Assembly: GCA_959347315.1 (NCBI GenBank)
Contig: OY365822.1
Location: forward strand, 12,377,601 to 12,441,600
DNA: 64,000 bases
Source: Bimastos eiseni
Taxonomy: Eukaryota; Annelida; Clitellata; Crassiclitellata; Lumbricidae
Reading direction: 5' to 3'
The notes under the pieces were generated by a model. The model saw nothing but the letters and a program-made list of their open reading frames with translations, had not been told where the DNA came from and searched no databases. The translations under genes and the position numbers were made by a program. Positions 57,990 to 64,000 of the stretch are shown piece after piece (positions within the stretch are counted from its first letter, which is position 1; each line of letters starts with the position of its first letter).

Positions 57990-58489
57990 TTTGATCCGAT
58001 GTTGAACACTGAGAAGTGTAGATGTGACTTATATTACGTTTATGGTTGGGACTTAACTGTGTGGCAGGGTTGCTGTTGACTTTACAGTTGTGTGTGTAAT
58101 GCTGTTACACAGGTCAGCTGAAATATGTTTCAAATGCATTTATGCTATGTTATGTGAAACTGAATATATGCAAGATGCAGATCAGTATCAAATGTCTTGG
58201 TTCTTCTCAACTCACAATTTTACACTGAACTCGACTTGCATACTAAAGCAACCCTCTGGCTTTAGGGCTGCCTTAGCATGCATGTATGTATGCATTTGGT
58301 TATTTATATAGCGCCTTTTACGAACCTCGCCAAGACACTAAGCGAATTCACCCACTTTACCAAGTCAAGTCACCCATGTCAGACTAAGCTTCCTGTTCTG
58401 CTCCAGTCCCAGGTCAAAAGCCTCATTGAGGCTAAGACAGTTGAGTGAATAATCCACCCCTGCATCAGATATATATCCTACCTAAATAG

Positions 58490-59245
58490 ATGGTCAAGGT
58501 TTTATTGAAAAATCAAGATATTTTAAAGTTTTGGGAATCACTTTAAAATAGTTTATTATGATAAAGAGAAGCTATATGAACCCAATTGAGGTAAACAATC
58601 ATCATATTTGCATAATTTTATTTTTTATGGCTTAAAATGTCAATATCCTCGTTATTTCTTCATCAAATGAAGATATTTCTGCAGTCCGCTGTTACCCATA
58701 GGCCCATAGACATGCTGTGAAGAAATTATTAAGTTTGGACAACGTCGATTTTTTCGTCCGAAAAAACCGATGATGGTTAGTTAGTCCATCGGTTTTTTCG
58801 CGCGAAAAAATCGACCTTCTCCAAACCGAATAATTTTTTCACAGCATGTTTATGGGTCAACAAGCATCACAGATCTGCACAGATATCTTCAAGCGATGAA
58901 AAAATAACAGAGATAGGCCTATTACAGTTTTCTTCAGAAAACGAAAAATTTTAGAGTTTTTGGGAATCACTTTAAAATGGTTTATTATGATAAACAGAAT
59001 CTATATTAACTCAATTAAGGTAAAAAAATCATCATATTTCCATTTTAAAATTTTAGTTGGAAGGCCTAAAATGTTAATATCTCTGTCATTTCTTCATAAA
59101 ATGAAGATATTTCTGCAGTCCGTTGATGCCTATATAGGCCCACAACAAGCGGTGAACAAATTATTCGCTTTGGAGGAAGTCAATTTTTTTCGCCAAAAAA
59201 ACACACGAGTCTTGCAGTTTTTTTTACGTATTCAATCTCAATCAA
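58490..59245. repeat. two further foldback-element copies
   Basis: The copy at 58490-58950 has the longest hairpin of the family: gtcgattttttcgtccgaaa pairs with the inverse around gatggttagttagtccatc. The second copy (58950-59245) is truncated inside its hairpin. Confidence 0.85.
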
Positions 59246-59927
59246 TTTAAAAATCACACTAAAGTTACTTACTAACTATTCTCAAACTATATCAATTTTT
59301 AAATCACACTCAAATTACTCACTCAAACTTAGATGTTGACATTGCGGTTTTCTCAAAAAATGTAGAAATTTATAATTTTTGGGAATTACTTAAGAATAGT
59401 TAATTATGACAAAGGGAAGCTGGGCCTATATGTTCACCCAATTCAGGTCAAAGCATCACCATATTTTAATCGAATTACTGCAAAACTTCATCATTTTAAT
59501 CATAATTTTAGAACAAGACCTTAGCCCAGTCCGAGAGCTGGACGGGGGCCAAGATCTCCCGACACAGACCCAGGATCGAGACCCTAGCCGTGATCCAGAC
59601 CTTGACCGAGAGCAAGACCAAGACCGAAACCCTGGCCAAGACCCTAGCAAGATCAAGACCATGACCATCACTGCCTCATCCAGACCAAGACCAAAACACA
59701 GACATTAATTGTTCCTAGACCTAGAATAAGACTCAGTCCGAGACTCTGACCCAGACTAAGACCCTGACCGAAGCCCATATCTAAATCCAGACCGAGACTC
59801 TTTCCCATACCCAGATCCTCGCCCTGACAAAGAACGTGACCCAGACTGAGACCCCGAGCAAGACCGAGACCACGACCCAGTGTTGTATGCAAGACTTGAA
59901 ACTTCAAGACCAAGACGAGACCGAGAC

Positions 59928-60015
59928 AGTGAGGTTCCGAGACTGAGACAGTGAGGTTCCGAGACTGAGACAGTGAGGTTCCGAGACTGAGACAGTGAGG
60001 TACCGAGACCGAGAC
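59928..60015. repeat. 22-bp tandem repeat, four copies
   Basis: The unit gagacagtgaggttccga plus gact is repeated four times almost exactly inside the GACC-rich stretch. Confidence 0.9.
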
Positions 60016-60981
60016 ACTAGGTTCAAGACAGTACGAGCCAGTAGGCCTAAAGGACAAGTGATCTTAGATAAAAGGCTGTAAAATAGGCCTACTAATGTAT
60101 CAGTTTTCGGGAATAACGTTCATTTGTAATTTCAATTTGAAACTTATAATGTATTATAATACCAAATCCCGAGAACAGTTTTTATATTGCCACGTTTGAT
60201 CTTTTTCCACATCTCTTCTTCGGTCTATCTAGACGATTTTAAACAAGCAAATTCGATACCAAACGAAATTATAAATTTGCGCATATATTTATAGCTTAGT
60301 CCTACTCATCCTCAGAAATTCGAAGTTTTTGCGGTCGTTTCGGTTATGGTGGTTTTACATAACCATTGTTTAGTCAATAACTTCATTTAAGATAGTTGAA
60401 TTGATTTCAGTATCGTGTGAATCGCGCGTTAACCAGAATTACCGTTTCTCGTAGATAGCGATTTCAGTTTCTAATGCAAGATTCTAAGACAGTTAACGCG
60501 AAACTTATTGAGACCGCTTGTCTCGAGACACTGTCTCGGGACCATACAACTCTCCCACGAACCAACCCGACCCTGAACGAAATCCTGACTGAGACCAAGA
60601 CCTTGACTCAGAGCCTGACCGAGATCCTGACCACGACCGAGACTCTTACCAAGGCCCATACCTAGAGGTCCTAGACTCTGACCAAGCGTGCTGGGAATCT
60701 ATTTCAAAGTATCATATTATGGGAAAGAGAAGCTATAACCTACGGTAAAAAATCATCATAGTTTAATCTAATAGCCGCAAAATCACATCATTTTAATCAT
60801 AATTGAGAAAAATTCAAATTTCCTTATCGCTATTATTATTCTTTCATCGAATGAAGATATCTAGGCCTAGTGATGCTTATAGGCCCACACACCAGCTGGG
60901 ACAAAAGTACACTGCCTGCTAAAGCAGCGCTATATAAATAATTCCTCGACATCAATTTTTTTTATAGCGCTATTAATTTCA

Positions 60982-61140
60982 GCGAATGAATGTATCTATG
61001 CAAACACGTGGCACTCACAGTTCCCGTATGATGGTAGGCTAGTACCACGAGGCAGTTTTCTTCCTTCTTTCTTCACTCGGGCGCAGGAGAACGGATCACA
61101 GTCTAACAATCCATTCACGTCATGCTTCGAGTTCATCTGA
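60982..61140 (+). pseudogene. diverged duplicate of the 53157-53302 exon
   Basis: This is the counterpart of 53157-53302 with the same acceptor. It reads NECIYANTWHSQFPYDGRL, then PSFFTRAQENGSQSNNPFTS. It loses the original stop by base change and runs on for a few codons to TGA. Most differences between the copies alter the residue, so it is probably not under the same constraint. Confidence 0.4.
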
Positions 61141-62394
61141 CATCTTTCACGTCTTTAACAAAATCAACTTAAACTATAAAATACTGTCCATGCTTCATTC
61201 CGCAGGCACTGGCGTTACTCATACCATTGAAACTCAAACAGATTGTTGAAACGGCCTAGAGCCTACTATGAATGGCCACCTGCTTGGAGTCATTGAAGCG
61301 TGTCAATACCTACATCAGCTCAGTTCAGCGCCTCAATTATATTACGCAATTGTCTACGCGGGAAATTTGACTGTAATCAGATTGTCTGACATAATACTCT
61401 GATTACTCTCCCATGTATTTATTCGTGGAATGTAGGCCTTATTGCTGCATGAATGTTTGCTTGCCTGTAATTTACTATGTATTTAATTGTGTGATTCCAA
61501 TTAAGTTCAGATAGACAATCATCATATTTCACTCGAATCACTGCAAAATTCTAAAATTTTAATCTTATTATTGAAGTAATAAAAGGTCTGTTTTTTCTGT
61601 TTTTCTTTCATCGAAACAAACACAGGCGCCGACTTTTAGTAAGATGTACTGGGCCAACAGGCCAAGGATAATATTGTGCAACAGCCAACAGTGCCTCTCC
61701 ATGCTCAATCATTCGTAAATGTAATGTACTGTAAATCCTCGAAAATTTCTCAGCGCCCACAGAAGCCACGTCAGGGAGATCAGCTTGTTCACCGGCGCTA
61801 AAGACAAGCACTCAACAACCACGAGCATTACTTAAAAAGAAAGGAAGAGAGCAAAATTGAGGAGAGGGGAGGATGATGGCATATGGAGGAAAAGGGATGG
61901 CGAGGGAAAAAGTGTAGAAAGGAAAGGAAGAGAGCAATTGAGGAAAAGGAGTAAGAGAGCATATGGAGAAAAGGGAGGAGATGACAGCAAAATGGAGGAA
62001 GAGAGCAAAATATTATTGTTATCACACTGTGTCGTTAAACAGCAACAAACGCTGTCTGCACTCTGGCAAACTGGAGGAAAGGGAGGCTGAGGTCAAATGA
62101 AGGAAAGTGAACTATTTATAATGTATTAAATAATCACCGTATAAATTTCGCCATCTAGCGAATGGACGTAAACTAATTATTTCGTGTAAATATACACCAT
62201 ACACATTCACCACCTAGCGAATGAACGTGAACTAATCACATCATGTGTAAATCGACACTGTATACATATCGCCACCTAGCGAATGGAAGGGAACAAATTA
62301 TATCGTGTTAAATAGACATCGTATATTACGGTATAAATGGCGCCACCCAGAGATTCGAAATGAACTAAAATTAAGGAATGGGAGGTGTGAGGGC

Positions 62395-62605
62395 AACACC
62401 TCACCATTCTTTTCCTCCGTTTACTCTTTCCCCCTTTTTGCCCTCACCCTCCCTTCCTCTATGTGCTCTCTTCCTCCAATTTGCTCTCATCCTCACCATT
62501 CCTCCTTTTTGCCTTCACCCTTATTTCCTTTCCTCCACTTTGCCGTCACTCTCGATTCCTTCCCTCCAGTTGCCCTCACATTCACACTTCCACCATTCGC
62601 TCCAT
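62395..62605. repeat. pyrimidine-rich minisatellite
   Basis: Units of the type ttgccctcacnctcccttcc recur. It is the strand inverse of the purine-rich stretches at 54040-54215 and 61840-62105. Confidence 0.8.
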
Positions 62606-62744
62606 TTCATTGAAGGCTACCTAGTTGAGATTTTGCGGGTAAAAAGTCTATTGATTAAAAATTTAATAAGTTATTTCAAGTTTGCCTAGGGGCCTGTAAG
62701 AACCATAGATCTACTTAGATATATTCATTCGATGAAAGAATAAC

Positions 62745-62875
62745 ACCCACCAATCGATCCACCCGCGGATCAATCCATCTACCGATCAACCCACCCACCG
62801 ATCAACCCACCCACTGATCAACCCACTCACCAATCAACCCACCGATCAACCCACCCACCAATCAACGCCTTCCGA
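62745..62875. repeat. 20-bp tandem repeat, cgatcaacccacccaccaat type
   Basis: About six units of cacccaccgatcaaccca. It overlaps the 3' end of the minus-strand open frame at 62846-63172. Confidence 0.85.
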
Positions 62876-63172
62876 GGTTACAATGGTTAATCCCACTTCC
62901 GGTCCTACTGCATAGCCTACGGGCCATTTCCCTTGCAGTCGCCGACTACGTCTCAAGCGCGAAGTCAGGGCTTCTCGCCCATACACCCCCGTCGGCGCTA
63001 TCTCAGCTCCTAGTATAGTGAGGGCCCCAGTTTGCACCACAGGATTACCTCGTACTGGGTTTGACATAATGTCCGTGACCTCGGGACTAATGGTGGCGAT
63101 CATCTGCTGAGCGGATGAAGCACCTGGGCTGGTATGGTCCCTACGAGCAGACTTATCTATTTTTGCTTCCAT
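62846..63172 (-). CDS. unidentified 108-codon open frame
   Basis: Minus-strand ATG at 63172 opens 108 codons (MEAKIDKSARRDHTSPGASS, then ILGAEIAPTGVYGREAL and LRRSRRLQGKWPVGYAV). Codon use is less AT-biased than the surroundings. The 3' end runs into a tandem repeat (62745-62870), so the true end is doubtful. No family is recognised. It could be an exon of a minus-strand gene or chance. Confidence 0.2.
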   Translation of the reverse strand: MEAKIDKSARRDHTSPGASSAQQMIATISPEVTDIMSNPVRGNPVVQTGALTILGAEIAPTGVYGREALTSRLRRSRRLQGKWPVGYAVGPEVGLTIVTSEGVDWWVG

Positions 63173-63179
63173 ATGGGCT

Positions 63180-64000
63180 CCTCACTATGACCGCTTAATT
63201 ATTTTAATATCTAACAAATTTGTATGTTCAATAGTCAAACAATCTTTATTTACGGCAATTAATCCTCAGCTGTCCGCTGCAATTTTACATTTATTAATCA
63301 CGATTATACAACAAACAAACGAATTTTATAATCTACCAAACATCAAACAGACCCCTAAAAACTGCACTAATTATATAGTTAGGTGATGACTGATTTTAAC
63401 CAAATTTCTTAGCTACTTTGTAGCCAAGAAATTTTTTCTCTATTCTTCCTAGCACAGCGCTATAAAAATGTACTCCAGCCGAATGCCGTCAGTTATAATG
63501 CACTCGCGCTATCGCCAGTTCTGGCCAAAAGTTAATCACATTTATTTTTGTGCACATTCGAAATTTCCAGACGACACTTGCACCACGCAAGTCGCAATAC
63601 CTCCCTTGTCAATTTCGCTAAGTTTTCTACACGGAACTAATCGCGAATATGACCTTTTAATGAACTTTTACCGACTCGCTAACTTGCACTCTTCTAGAAC
63701 TTCGACCATTTCAACACAACAAAATGGCCGCTCACGCGTCACCTACCAATAGAAAAATAGGTGGCGCTTCAAGCGACTACGTCGAGAGCTTTAGCTGCGG
63801 GCCTCACTAGGCTCAGCAGCGGAAGCTCGAGGGAGACCGTTGCGCAGGGGCATTTGCGCAACAATTCACACTACAGTAAGATATTCCATTCTTAATCCAT
63901 TTCAATCATCATTACCGCGAATGAATGCAAACGAGTGTTTACTTCAGACCCAATTCCAATTATCGTAACACAAGAACTACAGACTCCCTTTCTGTCAAGT
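63180..64000. other. less repetitive end of the window, possible gene start
   Basis: Around 63720-63860 CpG content rises and an ATG in good context (aaaATGGCCGC at about 63724) opens 28 codons on the plus strand. No family is recognised and no donor is clearly placed, so this is only a candidate 5' region. Confidence 0.25.

Larger units (their letters stand above)
57238..62060. repeat. segmental duplication, copy B, interrupted by foldback elements
   Basis: This is a direct repeat of 50960-54210. Between its first part (57238-58370) and the GACC array (59510 onwards) lie two foldback copies (58490-59245) that occur upstream of the array in copy A. Between 59880 and 60500 there is extra sequence, including a 22-bp array. 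Confidence 0.85.

Overview
The window is eukaryotic genomic DNA from an animal. It is AT-rich, its genes are split by introns with GT/AG borders, and it is full of microsatellites, tandem arrays, tRNA-derived SINEs, LINE scraps and hAT- or mariner-type miniature transposons. The repeat style (short interspersed tails of the type gcgctatataaat, many MITEs, CR1-like LINE fragments) and the presence of ciliary genes suggest a marine invertebrate, perhaps a deuterostome. The species cannot be fixed from this sequence alone.

Three genes are recognisable by protein similarity. Positions 1781-8887 (+) hold a stomatin gene: seven coding exons join in frame from the membrane hairpin to the stop codon, and only the short N-terminal exon is not identified. 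Positions 14686-17744 (-) hold a complete three-exon SSNA1 (NA14) gene, a small coiled-coil microtubule and centriole protein. Its first and last exons were found by reading the reverse strand, because they are too short to stand out as long ORFs. Positions 22810-41885 (+) hold a CFAP47-like gene, an ASH/MSP-domain axonemal protein. Fifteen exons are readable. The set lacks the N-terminus and the very large central part of the protein, has a CG where one acceptor AG should be, and has a reading-phase break before the last exon. It is either a short or damaged CFAP47 paralogue or an assembly that has lost sequence.

Stomatin and SSNA1 are tail to tail, with about 5.8 kb of transposon-rich DNA between them. 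SSNA1 and the CFAP47-like gene are divergent. SSNA1 and CFAP47 both act in cilia or centrioles. The 392 bp upstream of the SSNA1 start ends at a candidate plus-strand first exon, so a shared promoter is possible.

From about 42 kb to the end the window is repeat-dominated. In order it holds: a 273-bp inverted-repeat MITE; a few candidate exons of an unrecognised small gene (43861-44735, 50579-50639, 51545-51739, 53157-53302); a 2.8-kb minisatellite built of about 60-bp monomers in an alternating pattern; families of long foldback palindromes; and a direct segmental duplication (about 50960-54210 copied at about 57238-62060). The duplication carries the candidate exons, and the second copy is decayed. 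The last kilobase is less repetitive and may hold the start of another gene.
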